64,000 nucleotides of DNA from Harmothoe impar (lineage: Eukaryota; Annelida; Polychaeta; Phyllodocida; Polynoidae), in assembly GCA_947462335.1 (NCBI GenBank), contig OX381713.1, positions 22,746,381 to 22,810,380 of the forward strand, read 5' to 3'. Position 1 is the stretch's first letter. Each line of letters starts with the position of its first letter. The position numbers were made by a program, and so were the translations under genes. Positions 1 to 12,828 of this stretch are shown one piece after another. The notes under the pieces were generated by a model. That model worked only from the letters and a program-made list of their open reading frames with translations. It was not told the DNA's origin and did not search any database.

Positions 1-28
1 GATGTTCCGTATTTTGTTAGATTAACAG

Positions 29-153
29 TGATTCACTGACACCACCGGGTGCCGGAATTTCACCGTTATAATTACGGAGAATTTGAAACGACGGTGACCG
101 TTATTTTTACAGTGAAAGTCCGGCACCCAGTGTTGCCAGTGAATCTCCGTTAT
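29..153. repeat. Small palindromic MITE-like repeat
   Basis: Two arms of about 38 bases face each other. The left arm (29-66) contains CACCGGGTGCCGGAATTTCAC, and the right arm (110-152) is its near-complement with GTGAAAGTCCGGCACCCAG. The spacer is about 45 bases. No open frame is present. It could be a miniature inverted-repeat transposon or part of a larger one that starts left of the window. Confidence 0.5.
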
Positions 154-1315
154 TTCAACGGAATTTTTTTTACAGTGTAGTTGGGTTAACATTACTACTA
201 ATATGCCTAATGGGCAAGGTGAGGTCTTTGGACTATGGTTGTTGATGTATTTTCAGTGCTGGTTTGTATCAGGTATCGGTATTTTAGGATTTCTTTATTA
301 CTTTTAAATTCACAATCTCTGTCATTCCCAGAAACATAGTTTGGTACCACTGCCCACATCACAAGCTCAATTCCTTCTAACCTCATCATTAGTACGACAG
401 CATAATTAATTTAATCAACCTAAGTGTCCAGGCACCCTACAACCCCATGCTGGCCACCCAGCGATAACGCCCCCCACTTAAATTCTGAAAATGGCCTATT
501 TCGCCTGAACAAGGCAGTCCAGGTATACCCTTATTCCCAGAGGCTTATCCCATAAATGGTGTACAATTCAAATGGTGTCTTCACACAAACTTTCCTGATA
601 CTTGAGCTTAAATACAGATGGTGAAAATGTGTTGGTCCTTGAAAAGTCACCGTCTGTTGAAGCTCTACTCACCGCAGCTGCAGATAGAACTTTTGTTTCA
701 TAGACAGAACAAACATATCTATACTAAAGCATGGGGAACTCGTGCTTCACAGGTGTGCTCAAAAACTGAATCTTATAGAATTGATTAATAATTGCATGAA
801 ATAGATATCACTAGGCTATGGGCTGTATCACACCTAACTAAAGTTTGAACACTTATATAATGTGTCACCATTCAGATATAGATAAAGGCAGACAAAACTA
901 CGATACTAGAATGCAATCCCAAATTTTAATACACATGATTTACCTGGTTGAATAGAAACAATACCAATTTATGATTATCCCCAAAGTCGTTCTGGATACT
1001 GACACTGATAAGAGAAAAGAAGCTTAAATCAAGTGGTTTATTTAATTCCCATAATGTCATAAACAATGAAAACAGAGAGAATTAGCCAAAATTACCCCAG
1101 ATACCCTTTCAATGGGAGTTATTATGGGACTGAATGAGCTGATCAATTGACAGTCGAAATTTAATGCACAAATAGAAGGGTGATTAACTCTTTTTGTGCC
1201 TTAAATCACCACATTTCTGAAACAACTGTCAATTTTTTTTCTGTTCTCTTATTGTCAAGGATTTAATTTGAAAGCGCTCAGTTAGAAGCCCTGGTATTTT
1301 CTGACATAATAAAAA
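154..1315. other. Non-coding stretch, nothing recognised
   Basis: AT-rich sequence with only short open frames (60 codons or fewer), no convincing splice-flanked exon and no repeat I could pair with another part of the window. Confidence 0.5.
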
Positions 1316-1319
1316 GATG

Positions 1320-2420
1320 AAAATGCTGATTGGATTAAGGTATTTTTTCATCGCTGGTGTCCGGTGAATTACCTGGTAAGAATATGCTTGAATGAGTTTT
1401 AGAAATACAGTATATATGCCATAGGGATGATGGAAAATGTGCCTTAATCATATTACCATAGCCTGGTAATTATAATTTCATCTCGCGGGTTTCAAACCAA
1501 TTCATTGTGATTCATATTGAGCAGTTTGTAATTCTCACTGAGAAACTTTGATCAGTTTTATGGCAAACAATATGTGCACTTGGGATGGGTGTAATTGCTC
1601 CCAAGGAAGAATTAATATTCACAATTGTGTCTATCAAGGATAAACCTTCGTTGTCAGACTTTGTTGAAAATGTTGACAGGATAGAGAAGGGTGCACTCTG
1701 CAAACACAGCTTGTAGGATGGTTTATGATAGTAGAGCAAGCTGAGAAGTGAAAAGGCATAAAATGAATATTGTCATCACGTACGGCCCTTAGTTATTACA
1801 ATGACAATCGAAAACTGACAACCCATTGTCTATTCTCACCCTTTCCTGTCCATCCACAGAAGGTATCAAGCTTGTGACAAGATATGACCAGGTGTGTTAA
1901 GGCCAGTGATGAAGCAAAGCACTCACAGAGTGCTATAAGGTTAGTGCTTACTAGATTGTGTGCCCCAGGTGTGAATTCTCCAGAGAAAGAACAAAATAGG
2001 GTTTTACAATAGAGAAGGTGGTCTCAACTGACCACAAATAACCAGTTTACTGAATCAATTTACTCACTGCCCGTACAGTGAACCTGCTCAGAATAGTTTT
2101 GTAGTATTTTCTCTATGGCACCTTTGCTTTGGCCTGTGTGCCTCTTATATAAGTAATCATGTTACAACCAATCTGCTCAATTACGATAAGGTTAGTGCCG
2201 CTGATAGCATTTCCTCTTGTGGACTTCTTTTCTCTTATTAATTTTTTCCACTTCATTCTATCTTTTCATTTCTTGTGGGACCAGCATACAAGTAGTATTG
2301 ATTTGATTGCCTTGATTCATTTACTACCGTGTACATACAATAAGAATCTCTCTGGTCTGCCGTTTACTCATGCCAGTGGGGGCAGCTGTGCACCATATAT
2401 AGTTTATCAGTAAACCTACT
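1320..2420. repeat. Copy 1 of a diverged tandem duplication
   Basis: This block aligns in order with 2890-4320. Shared landmarks are the segment after GCCTGGTAATTA (about 1460), the stretch reading TTCTCACTGAGAA (about 1533), the sequence AGATTGTGTGCCCCAGGTGTG (1952) and a plus-strand run near 2205 encoding AFPL-DFF. Both copies have an open frame over the last part, 84 codons here, but its residues differ by many substitutions and indels. I read it as a repeated non-coding block rather than a gene. Confidence 0.55.
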
Positions 2421-2889
2421 TTTTAGTTAACCCTTTCACCACAATATAGGCGAATTTGCCCCTAATTCAAGGACACAGCCAGGAATCAAGTGATGAAACG
2501 GTCAAGTGTTGATGCCATCTACTTTTGTATTATTCTTGACCCCCAAATGCAAAACTTAACTTGGAATCAGCCTGTACATAAAAGGTGGATTCATTGGTCC
2601 TTGGGAATATACCTCTGTTGTTTCTCTATTTCCTGCAGTTGGAACAGTTATTAATGTGCAGAAGGACGATCTCTTTACTTAAACATAGGGACGTGCAGCA
2701 TCTAAATCTTATTCTGCAAGGCAAAACTATGAAATAAATAGTTAATTTGTGAAATAAAATTAATCAATATTTACACAGAGCTTCACTCAAAAGTGTTCAA
2801 ACCTCCTATTTTGTCACTATTCTTGACACTTTATTTGGCAGCTCTGGCTAATTATGTCAACATTGGATAGAGTAACGTTGTAGGAAGAC

Positions 2890-4320
2890 GGTAGAATTAC
2901 GGTAGAACCACAGTATAGATGCTACAGAAAGGAGGTACAAGGGCCTTTTATCATATTTCCATAGCTTGGTAAAGACGGTATCTATAGATGCTGCAGAGTA
3001 GAGCTAAAAGGTCTCTACATCATATGTCCATAGCTTGGTAATTACATTTCATCTCAAAGGTTTGAAATGAAATCATATTGATTTACAAGGAGCAGTTCAT
3101 AATTCTCACTGAGAACATGCAAACTTCATCAGATGTATAGGAAACTATTTGTAAACGTGGGATGAATGTTAATATCCACACCTGTGTCCATCAGGCATGG
3201 GCCCTCTTTTTGTAGAAAGCATTGTCTACAACTGGAAAGAAATACAGACTGATAGACCCACATAAACGTTAAAAGTATCTGGATGGCATCGCCTACAACT
3301 ATTATGATGCCCTCCTTCTCATGACACTCATTCATTATCCACTCCTAAAAAATTCTGTCTGAAATTCTGTCTGAAATTTCAAAATATTCCGAATTTGGGC
3401 GAGAATCCTGAGCTAAAATCCCTGACCTATAGTGGAAACATACACAAGATAGAGGTAGGGAAGGGCGTGCTCTGCATACACAGCATGCAGGACGTATATT
3501 AAAGGTGGCGGACCGGGAAGTAAATAAGCATGATTTGAATATATCTGATATATGTTAAAAGCACAGAGTGCAGAGTGCAATATGTGAAAGGGTACAGGCA
3601 GGTAGTTATCACTGGTGGATTTGGTGGACCTCGCAATCATGGGGGGCAAGAAAGAGGTAGCCCTTTACAACCCAAAAATAAAATTTCCATTGCTATAATA
3701 GTTCAAAGGGTAGAGGCTGACGACCCTTAAAGGCGCAGATCTCGGTACCCCTCCAGCGGCAGTCGGAGTGGAGCCGGGACAGGTACTCAGCCCTATATAT
3801 ATAGGGGCGTTTGGGCTTTAAGCTTGACCCTTTTGATTTGTCTTTTTTCCCTTCCCCCTGCCCATCCACGGGAGGTACTGAGGTAAGGTAGGGCCGGATG
3901 TGATTAGGGCAGTGATAAAGCATTCCCAGACAGCTGGAGAGGTAGTGCTTATCAGATTGTGTGCCCCAGGTGTGGATTAACCAGAGAAGGAAAAAAAAGG
4001 TTTAGCGATCAAGAGAGCCATCTCCACTGACCACAAATAACCAGCTTACTGAATCAATTTGCTGACTACTTCTCTCGTGAATATCTCAGAATAGCATTTG
4101 TTGTATTTCCTCTCCAGTAGGTTTGCTTTGCCTTGCTCAATTATGACAATGTTGTTGCCGCTGAAAGCATTTCCTCTTACAGACTTCTTTCCTCCTATAT
4201 ATGTTTCCACTTTATTTTGCCTGTTTTTGCTCTTGTGGGACTCGTATACAGGTAGTGTTAATTTGATTGCCTTTATTTATTTACTACCCTGGTACATCCA
4301 ATAAAGGGTTCTCTGGCTGA
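2890..4320. repeat. Copy 2 of the diverged tandem duplication
   Basis: Downstream copy of the 1320-2420 block. It begins with its own short internal tandem duplication: two roughly 65-base stretches at 2905-3050, each containing ATAGATGCT and CCATAGCTTGGTAA. The matching plus-strand frame here is 68 codons. Divergence is high, so the duplication is old. Confidence 0.5.
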
Positions 4321-4639
4321 CAAACTCACCCATCAGTAGTGGCTAGGTACCATACAACATTCAGCTACCTACCCTATTATTTATGGTTGAGGCCATCTAT
4401 TTCATCCTGTTAGACTTAGCTGGAGGTCATCAAAAGATAGTTGATGGGCATCCAACAATAAGTCTTATCTAGTATCGCACATACACACCAGCATGTATGA
4501 TATGATACTAGCAAAAATTAAATGTAATATTCAAAAGTTACTTTTGACTTAATTAGGGTACAATTCGCTTAGCAGAAATTTATAAATATGTTTCTAGTAG
4601 TTAAATTGGACTAAGAATTAGAATTGTTTGGGTTGTTAA

Positions 4640-5117
4640 TTCCGTAAATTCTGGCATTTAAGCGTATAAGCCACACCCAGACTTTGGGTGGATCATATAA
4701 GCCATACTGGCAATCTGATTATGTACTGTACCATACACTGATATTCCTGGGCTCCCTATGCGCCCAACCTCTCAGTCACTAGTGCCTAACCTAGTTAGTC
4801 ATTTTTTGGATCCCTATACGCCCAACATAGGTCAGTTATTATTGTCAGGTTGGTCAGGACTGACCAACCCACCTTAGTCTTTTCATTTCCAGGGGGAGCC
4901 ACCGAGTGGTCATGACAGGTGGCCCCAACTAGTGGTATACAAATACAACACACCAATGATGAACCTAGGTTAGCCACTACTGACTGACCCCTCAGTCATT
5001 TTTGAATATAACTTTGCCATTATGACTAACACTCATATGACCAACCTAGGATAGTCTGAACTGACTAACCCTTTCAATCTATGGATTTTCAGTGTAGTAG
5101 CAAAAACTTCCGTATAA
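4640..5117. mobile_element. MITE-like element with GTATAAGC termini
   Basis: The left end reads TTCCGTAAATTCTGGC followed by GCGTATAAGCC. The right end is the rough reverse complement (AGCAAAAACTTCCGTATAAGC, 5099-5119). A related, shorter copy lies at 10054-10165, sharing the sense/antisense GGCAATCTGATT core. The interior has degenerate repeats of the type CTGACTAACC / GGTTAGTCA at 4790-5070. No transposase frame is visible. It resembles the GTAAAACCTCGCGTATA class of animal repeats. Confidence 0.4.
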
Positions 5118-5119
5118 GC

Positions 5120-7855
5120 ACAACATACTAAATGCAACGACCAGTATTGCTATTGATTTAAACTACACCATACTCTAAATTTGCCTGCAAGAACTGCTAC
5201 TTGGAGCTTTAGTAACAACTTAATGTATATGTCCTACCCTTAAGGAAGGTCCCTCACACTACTCGGTAATTATGATTGGCAGGTATTTTAGCTGTTTAGC
5301 CCAATGAATGTCTTTAGCCACATTGGAACTGGACCCCACCCATCTGACGTAACAGATGGTGAATTCTGACATTACTCTGTGAGACTGCACAGACTCTTTT
5401 CAGATAGGGGCCCTCAGGCGAAAATGAGTCTGCTTTAAAAAGAGTGTAAGAATGTAACAGACCTTTGTCAAATCTGCCTTTGGCTCATCTAATTATAATC
5501 TGCTGACTCCCATACAGAATGTCAACAGCTCAGCAGTTTCCAGACATCTCAGTTAAGCTCAGTGAAGTCTCATATTGACCTTCCACTGACAATGCATTTG
5601 GAAAACAATTAGAAATTTCCAACTAACTGACTGAAGTTTCAATTAAATAAAAGAGTATAAAAATAAAGGTTTCGCTACATGATTTCCAGTCCCTTACCTA
5701 ATAATTATTTTATTCTGTTACTCTGTCTTGTCCTATTTGCACCCCTCATACTCCATACACTAGGGTACTCCATAGGCAATGTAAGGTTTCTATGAAAGAC
5801 ACACAATTGATATAAGCCCAAGACACCTTGTACTCTACAGATTGAGTTAGTTCTTTGTGGGACTGAGGGATGCAATGGCATCCTTTTGGGGCTTTTTTAC
5901 TCCATGCTAATATTATTGTCAGCGAATCACCTTTTTGTATCATTTTATCTTGACGTCTTTAAGCTCACAATGCACAACTTTCGTAATGGATGTATTAATA
6001 CATTGATATTATGCAAGAATGCATGCAGTGTGCATCAGCCAGATGTGACCGGCATTTTCTGCCGTGGGATCATGCATATTGAGGGGGGTAACCCTTCCTT
6101 GGGAGGCAATTACTGGTAATCAATGTGGAATTGCTAGGCTTCTCTCATCATAGTCTACATAGTTGCCATAATTGGGTAGCCAAACTGGACAAACACTGAT
6201 GCTGATAGTTGTAGTATCTTCTGCTACTACAAAAAGAACAGAGGTTGCACTGCCTCCACTGTCCTTCTATACTTACCCTGCTCCCTTCATGATCCTTTCT
6301 CTGTGTGTTCCCCATATCCTGTGGATCCCCTCCTTTCCTAGCTCTAAGTAAGGTTCACTGCTGTTTTTGTATGTTCTAAAGAGCATGTGGCTAGTGACAA
6401 GAAGCTGGTTGGGGGCAAATAAAGTACTTGTTTAGTGGAACAAGCATCCTCAGAATAATGAGGTATGTCTCGGGCAATTACCAAGTACCACCATTGACAT
6501 TGAAATGCTTTTTAGTGGTGTTGGGTCATCCAACAGCAAATGATCTGACACCTTACGTCATGATCACATCAAGGATTCTCAAACTACTTTGGAGAAACAA
6601 TACCAAGAATGTCTCATATGCCAAAGACCTTCAATTGTATTGATCAGTGGGTTAGGTTTGGGGTCAGCAAATCATTGATGATGGTGACTGAGCCTGGGCA
6701 TCCCAATGTATAGCCCTTTGTTCTTGATGGCAGCAATATCTGGTTGGTATTGGATTACTCTCAGGAAATTAGATATCATCGTTTGATGAGGGAGGCACTG
6801 ATCGTTATCTACTAATCAAAATTGGCATGACTCAGTGCTTGGCCTCACAGCAACATTTGTATCTATAGTTATTTTCTAAATCATCATGGATAGTCCTATA
6901 TAGCTACCTGTATATTATTTGTGATTCAAACGGGTAAGCAAATCTCATAGCAATTGCAGCACAGATTTGTTAGAAAAAGATATACTGCAAGGTTGAAAGA
7001 CAAAGATCCACAGCCTCTGCTCTGAGATGCCAGAGTTTCATCACCACAAGTTCTTTCCTGCAGATGTAGCTTTAAAACCGCCCAAGGTTTCATTGACACC
7101 ATAGGAACAATGAAGGGCCTTTTTCGCAGATGCTATATTGTAACACATTATTAAATGTTAGAAGGGGATATCTGCATCGAGCACAGGCCACCACTGAGCT
7201 AAACCTCTGGGAGGAGGTCAGGTGTTTCTGTTTACAGAAACAGGGTAGTCAACTCTATGTTCCCCCTCTGCTTTGAGCATCACATTCTGGTGGAAATGCA
7301 TGCATTTGATTGCATTAAAATAATCTCATGGATTTGCATAATATTACTGGGATGCAGAACACACATTTTTGCATTAAACTGGAGATATACCCACATTTAG
7401 CAAAGTTCCCCATCTGCTGTGTGTCAACAGTGCTGCGGTCCTTAAAGCACATGGCCTGCATACCTACAACACCGTGGGGAGCAAGGATAGGACAGAGGTC
7501 TGTAAACAGGTAGCACAGGTAGTCAGTGTAGTAGTCAGAGTGGCCCATACTGTCCTACCTTACGGCAGGACTAGGACTCTGCTTGTAGACAAAGGTAAGT
7601 TGGTGCGTGTGGCATTGAGGGACCACTGTCTACGCTGGTATGTTATAATACTCAGTGTCAATAGTTTCAGAACAAGTCTTTTGCTGCGATTTTAGGTAGT
7701 AAAATTATGTGTGTTTTTTGTTTATTACACATCGAATTTTTAACCTAAAGGTATAAAGAATACAGTTATATTGGCCGGTCTGGCCTCAACAGTAATAACC
7801 CTTAGTTCAGGGTCAACTGATTGAAATTGTACCAGTGGGACTCATCATCAGCATT
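5120..7855. other. Non-coding stretch, nothing recognised
   Basis: Only overlapping open frames of 61-77 codons on both strands, none matching a family I know and none with a consistent exon chain. A short phrase AACCCTTCCTTGGGAGG near 6089 resembles the AACCCTTCCCTAA phrase in the repeat units further right and may be a relic of that repeat. Confidence 0.45.
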
Positions 7856-7859
7856 AGAA

Positions 7860-9990
7860 GAAGAAAAAGGGGAGGCAATGTAATACTTAGAAGGTGTTTA
7901 CAAATGGCCCCACTGATGGCAATGAAAACAGAATAAACCACAGCTTACAGGAATATTGTATTCTCTGGAAATCTCCTGTGGGATTACTAGTATCAGGGTC
8001 AGCCATTGTTATTGCGGTGGTGCGGCCACAGGGAGTGTCGTTTATTGTGGGTGTGCTGCTTAGAGGAGATAACCCTTCCCTAAAAAAAAAACACAACACA
8101 GTCCAAACACAATGCCTCTTACTTTAGCCAGTAGCAAGTCATTGCAGTTCTTTATGAAGCACAGAGAGTTGCGTTTTCCATGGTATGGAGAATACTTGGG
8201 TTGTGGCTTAGGTGCTGAAGTGGCAAACGGCCCAGTAGAATGTTGGAACATCCCCCATTAAGTTTGGCATGCATGGTTTTTCTAATAAGTTGACATTTAG
8301 GGTTTTTTCTCCTATTTTCTCCCATGAGTGTTATTTTGTGCTTATTCCCCATCGCTATATAACCTAACCTAGTAAGTGGTAGACCGATCTGCAGTTAGTA
8401 GACATTTATCATATTATCTAAAGTCATAGACATGCATGTATACATATGTCTCTAATGAGATGAGTGTTGGTAAAACCTCAGAAGAAACCGAGAAATCCTG
8501 ATGACTAAGAATGGGAATTCCCGATAGTAAAGAAGCCATTCCTTTGATCTGGTATGAAGTAAACTATAATAGCTTGTTCCCTGCACCACAAAGTGCGAGT
8601 TCAGTATCTGATCCAAGGGATACATATATTCTGCTACTCCCCAGGCTCCTATACCTAATCTCTTTAATTTCCTTAATACTCACTTTAATTTCCACATGTA
8701 CTTAATGACCAGTGCCTTATGAGAAAATATCGCTGTAGGTTTGCCTAGATCTAAGGCGAAACTCATTCTTCTATAAGACTGATAAGACACGTGCAATTGG
8801 ATCTCTGCTTTTATCATCAGCTCATTCTTCCTATCATCTCAACATCGATGCGAAACTGCCTGCATGCTCTGAAGTTCTATATTACCTGTTGTGTCCCTAG
8901 CCATGTATTGCACTATGTAGTGCAATTTCATAGCCTGATCGAGGACTGGTTAATGAGAAAATAATTATGAATTATTTTAATATGCTATAATGGTCTGCAA
9001 CTTGTATTACTCACCAAAACTCACCATTGTTTATCCCTGACAAGTTTCCGTGCTGTGCAATGTGAAAGACCTTAATTTTCAAGGTGTGTTATTCCTACAG
9101 TAATATCTAAAAGTTAAGGTCACTCAGCACACAAACAGATCATGTTCATACAAGTTACATTCCCTAGTGTAATCCCTCAGGAAAGTTGATAAATGCATTC
9201 CATGGTATCCACAACCATCCATTCATCTCCACATCCTTCAAACTAAAAGTGGTAGCAGCCTTACCGTCCATTACTTTTTACTACTTATCCATTCTAAATT
9301 TCAAATCAACACGAGATATCATAAATATACACACAGAAAATTAAAGGTGTCACCTGTGTTTCCCACGTGACCCTGGTAAAATAGAGAGTCAAACGGCTAA
9401 TTACTCTGCTTATATGAAGGGTTAACTTGAGTTGACTCTGTACGATCAGTGTCAACTCAAATTGACTCTCTACTATCAGAGTCAACTCAAGTTGACCCTT
9501 CATATAAGCAGAGTCACTATAGCAGTTGGACTCTCTATTTTATCAGAGCCACGTGGGGGACACCGTTGACACCTTCATTTTTCTGTGTGTAGCAGAATGT
9601 GCTCAGGAGATAATTTCTTATACACAGATATGTAATTATGCAAATGCCATGGAGTTTACGTTGTAGCAGAGGGGAAAACAGTAACTTTCACACTAAGATC
9701 CTGGGGATTGAACAATGCCTATACACACAGCAAACCCTCATCTCTGTAATCATCAGGAACATCTTTCTGCATATTGCCTTTTGATGATTCCTGGACGTTT
9801 TTCTTATCTGACAATTTCCATAACTCATGTTGTCTTCTTATCACTGCCCTGCCTGCTGTAATAAAGGCACATCAAATAAGGCATGCTGAGGATATTTCTT
9901 AGTGAAAGCTTCTCATCCCCCAATCTGTACGAGCACCGCCAATTGGACATCAGCACTGATCAGGGAAGTATTGAGAGTATTCTAGCCATT
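7860..9990. repeat. Array copy 1 (diverged segmental duplicate)
   Basis: The first part (7890-8250) aligns with 15250-15590 and 19110-19450. Landmarks are AATGGCCCCACTGATGGCAA, GGGTCAGCCATTGTTATTGC and ATGGTATGGAGAATACTTG. The second part (8880-9990) aligns with 21000-21930; both contain TTTCTGCATATTGCC and TTGATGATTCCTGGA. The same order in both copies implies one ancestral segment of at least 3 kb. Open frames occur on both strands, but A/B-type copies differ at amino-acid-changing positions as freely as at silent ones, so I do not call a gene. Confidence 0.65.
9330..9589. mobile_element. 260-bp MITE, TA target site, copy 1
   Basis: Terminal inverted repeats begin CACACAGAAAA and end TTTTCTGTGTG, flanked by TA on both sides. 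The interior is itself a long palindrome: GAGTCAA and TTGACTC repeat about every 30 bases around a centre near 9460. The related segment at 21535-21600 lacks the element and keeps an uninterrupted site (ATCTCATATAGTATAATGG), which confirms insertion. No protein is encoded; this is probably a Tc1/mariner-type non-autonomous element. A second copy is at 44753-45010. Confidence 0.75.
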
Positions 9991-10053
9991 AAAATATCCC
10001 CACATTGCCTTGCAGGCTCTTCCCTTCAACTTGAGAATTTTATTCAGCCCCCT

Positions 10054-10165
10054 ACCGTAAAACCTCGCGTATAGGCTGCGGCTATTACGCAAATCAGATT
10101 GCCAGTGGGGCTTATAGGAGCTGCACAGAGTCAGGGTGCGGATTATGTGCGAGTTTTTGCTACTA
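10054..10165. repeat. Short MITE-like repeat, GTAAAACCTCGCGTATA type
   Basis: The left end TACCGTAAAACCTCGCGTAT is answered at the right end by GTGCGAGTTTTTGCTACTAT. It shares the GGCAATCTGATT / AATCAGATTGCC core with the element at 4640-5117. Too short to encode anything. Confidence 0.45.
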
Positions 10166-10363
10166 TGATACGGATCAGCAAAACCAACTTTGAGTTTCAT
10201 GTATCTCGTAGCGACTTTTTTTCCCGTATCATTCTGAGGCGTGAGACCAGACCCAGCAAAATCCCAAGTTCAAGGTAATTTTGGCTGTTGCCAGAGCCTT
10301 CATTCGGAAGGATTTGGGAACGAGAGTATCTGCTTAACAGCAGGACAGGCCACACACTAGGGG

Positions 10364-10660
10364 GTGGATTGGGGGGGGGGACCAAAACAATTTGGACCCC
10401 TTGAAGGGGGGGGACCAAAAACATTTGGACCCCTCTTGAGGGGGGGACCAAAAAAATTACACCCCTTTTTATGGGAAAAGCCCGCGCATTACTTTAACTC
10501 AAAGGGGTTGGCCACGCTCAATTTCAATGTGCCCATGGGGGGGGGGGGACTGAAAGAATTTCGACTCCTCTCGCGGGAGGGTCCAAAAACATTCCGACCC
10601 GCTCCCTGCGAAAATCCACCGACCCCCCTGTTGTTAAAAAATGACCACTCCCTAAGGCTG
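10364..10660. repeat. G-rich GGGGGGACCAAAA repeat, copy 1
   Basis: Three tandem modules of about 35 bases, each a run of G followed by GACCAAAAACATTTGGACCC, then a region ending TGTTGTTAAAAAATGACCAC and TCCCTA. The same phrases recur in the opposite orientation at 63778-64000, so this is a dispersed repeat. Open frames here (84-100 codons) are low-complexity by-products. Confidence 0.6.
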
Positions 10661-12310
10661 AAATAACATGACTGGGACTGTGGTAGCTGGGATGGGCATG
10701 CCATGTCAGACTGCTTTGTACGAGGTGTAAGATAGAAATCTCTGACAGCTTCCTGAGTAGCAACATGGTAAAGGGTGGGGTGGGGGGGGGGGAGGTAATT
10801 ATCAATGTGTCACAGTTTTCTGGTCATGTGGCCATTTAATGTGTATCCCTTTCTGTCATGGTCACCTGCCACCTCCCCTGCCACCCAACTGAGCCGACAG
10901 CCAGAGGACAGTCAATCAAAATATCCAATCAATCAACATAATTATATATTAATGTGCCAGTGCTAAGGCCGGAAGCCATCTGATACAGTGTGATGCAAGA
11001 ATTCCAAATAACCTTGATGCGAGGGAAATTCACCGGAATTGGACTGATACACTACTCCTGATTTAAGCCTAAGAGATCCTGTATTTGACAAAATCGATTT
11101 AATAATAAAGTATACAAAAACCGCCATATTCAGATATATATGCTACGGCCCTGTCCTGCCCCGTCACTGAGCCCCACTCCCTCCCACTGACCTGCGTGAC
11201 CTAGATGCTCCCTCTCGAGTCTATGGTCACCCTGCTCTGCCCTGATGTAGCTTAGCACTGTGTGGAGTAACTGACAGGGTCCCAGTGTAGTTACTCCCAG
11301 CTTGGTGGTCAGCATACCTCCCATCTGTCCCTTACAAACTACACTGTAGGACCCATTAGAGAGCTGCCTCACATGACCCATCTCGGTCCCCTCTCTCTGA
11401 CTCTGGAGTAGCTATGGGCAGTGGGTCCTATGAGGCAGCAGACTGGGTCGTTCACCATACAGCTATACCTGCGCAAGAGTGAGGTATATAGGGAGAATCC
11501 AACATGGCGCCCTCCATGGAGGCTGCCGCTGCCCGAAAAGGCCCATCCGTTATAGTAGTGTATTGTAATCATTCAATTTTATACCTAAAACAACCATCAG
11601 TATGGCGGTATACACTAAGTAAACACTGACTCTTCACATGTCTACGTTTATAGGTTATGGTAGATGTATGCTACCAACACATTATATATCTCATTCTTGT
11701 TACTACATGTACTCTCATATACAATGTGTTCAAAAGTATATAAAGCCAAAGTATACTAAAAGTCTGTGTCCAGTTTTCATTACACTGTAATTTACAGGAA
11801 CAATTGTGACCTGATTCACATATCTCATTGGGACATATAAAGGAGAGTTAATTATATCAGCAAACTAGGCTGTACAAGAAATGGTAAAGCATCACTGTAT
11901 ATATACACTACAACGAGAGGCTAACGTTGACAGGACATCGTTATACTTCTTAGCCTTAGGTTGTAATTATGGACCTGTCTCCCCTGTATGACCACTATTT
12001 CCGCACATGATTCAATGAGTGTCAGTTACATATAACTGAACCCCCGCTGGCGTGATTCCACAAGGACCAAGCCTGATTGCCTTCATCAAACCCCACCTAT
12101 ACTCTAGGGACACTGGAACCAGGAACAGAGATGTTTTCCATTGGTGTCAGAGGAAGTGAATTTTTTTTTACCAAATTCAATGGTGATGATAACCCCAATA
12201 TGATAAAGAGAACTACAAGTCGGGTCAGGTTTGGTGATAATTGACCATCGCTTTACTGATTGTAATGAGGGACAACTGGAAAAAGAGCATAAATCTGTAG
12301 AAATGTATGT
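10661..12310. other. Mostly non-coding; GC-richer island at 11.13-11.56 kb
   Basis: No recognised gene. At 11498-11520 the plus strand reads CCAACATGGCGCCCTCC, a YY1-like ATGGCGCC motif in a good start-codon context. It opens a 41-codon frame beginning MAPSMEAAAARKG. This could be a first exon and promoter, but I found no donor and no following exon. Confidence 0.3.
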
Positions 12311-12316
12311 ATGTAT

Positions 12317-12596
12317 GTGTAGGGGCTAGGGTTATGCGGGGTTTATATGACGGGTTCTGTTGGATGCTGTGTTGCGAACTCCGTCCGAACCCTTCAGCCC
12401 GACGGCAGGTGGCAGCATCTGCTTCAGGCTTGGGGTATGGACAGACCTTCCGGTCTGCGTGTGCGCGCGCAGGCTGGCTGCCTATATATACCCAGCATCC
12501 GACCCGTTCCGAACTCTATAGGGAGTTCGCACCGCTATAGCTTTGCCTGTCTAGGTTCCTGAATAAACCTATTGATTCGCAACCTGTAACACTTGA
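12317..12596 (+). mobile_element. Possible solo LTR
   Basis: A GC-rich, CpG-containing block starts TGTAGGGGCTAGGG. It has a TATA box (CTATATATACCC, about 12482) and then, about 80 bases on, a polyadenylation signal (CTGAATAAACC, about 12560), and ends near CCTGTAACA. A promoter and poly(A) signal this close together is typical of the U3-R-U5 order of retrotransposon LTRs. I see no matching second LTR, no clear target-site duplication and no gag or pol frame. A cellular promoter is the alternative. Confidence 0.35.
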
Positions 12597-12670
12597 TCCG
12601 AACTGTGTCGACTTTGTTTCTTTACTTAATACTATAACAATAGTATAAAGGACAAAGTATCGTTTATTAC

Positions 12671-12683
12671 ATATGTATGTATG

Positions 12684-12717
<34 letters not shown>

Positions 12718-12828
12718 TGTATGTACGTACGTACGTATGTATGTATGTATGTATGTATGTATGTATGTATGTATGTATGTGTGTATGTATGTATGTATGT
12801 ATGTATGTATGTATGTATGTATGTATGT
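12671..12828. repeat. (ATGT)n microsatellite, about 158 bp
   Basis: Almost uninterrupted ATGT tetranucleotides with a few GTAC variants. It sits exactly at the left edge of array copy A. A shorter (ATGT)n tract sits at the left edge of array copy B, so the repeat marks the duplication boundary. All open frames over it are repeats of MYVC or YIHT. Confidence 0.95.
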
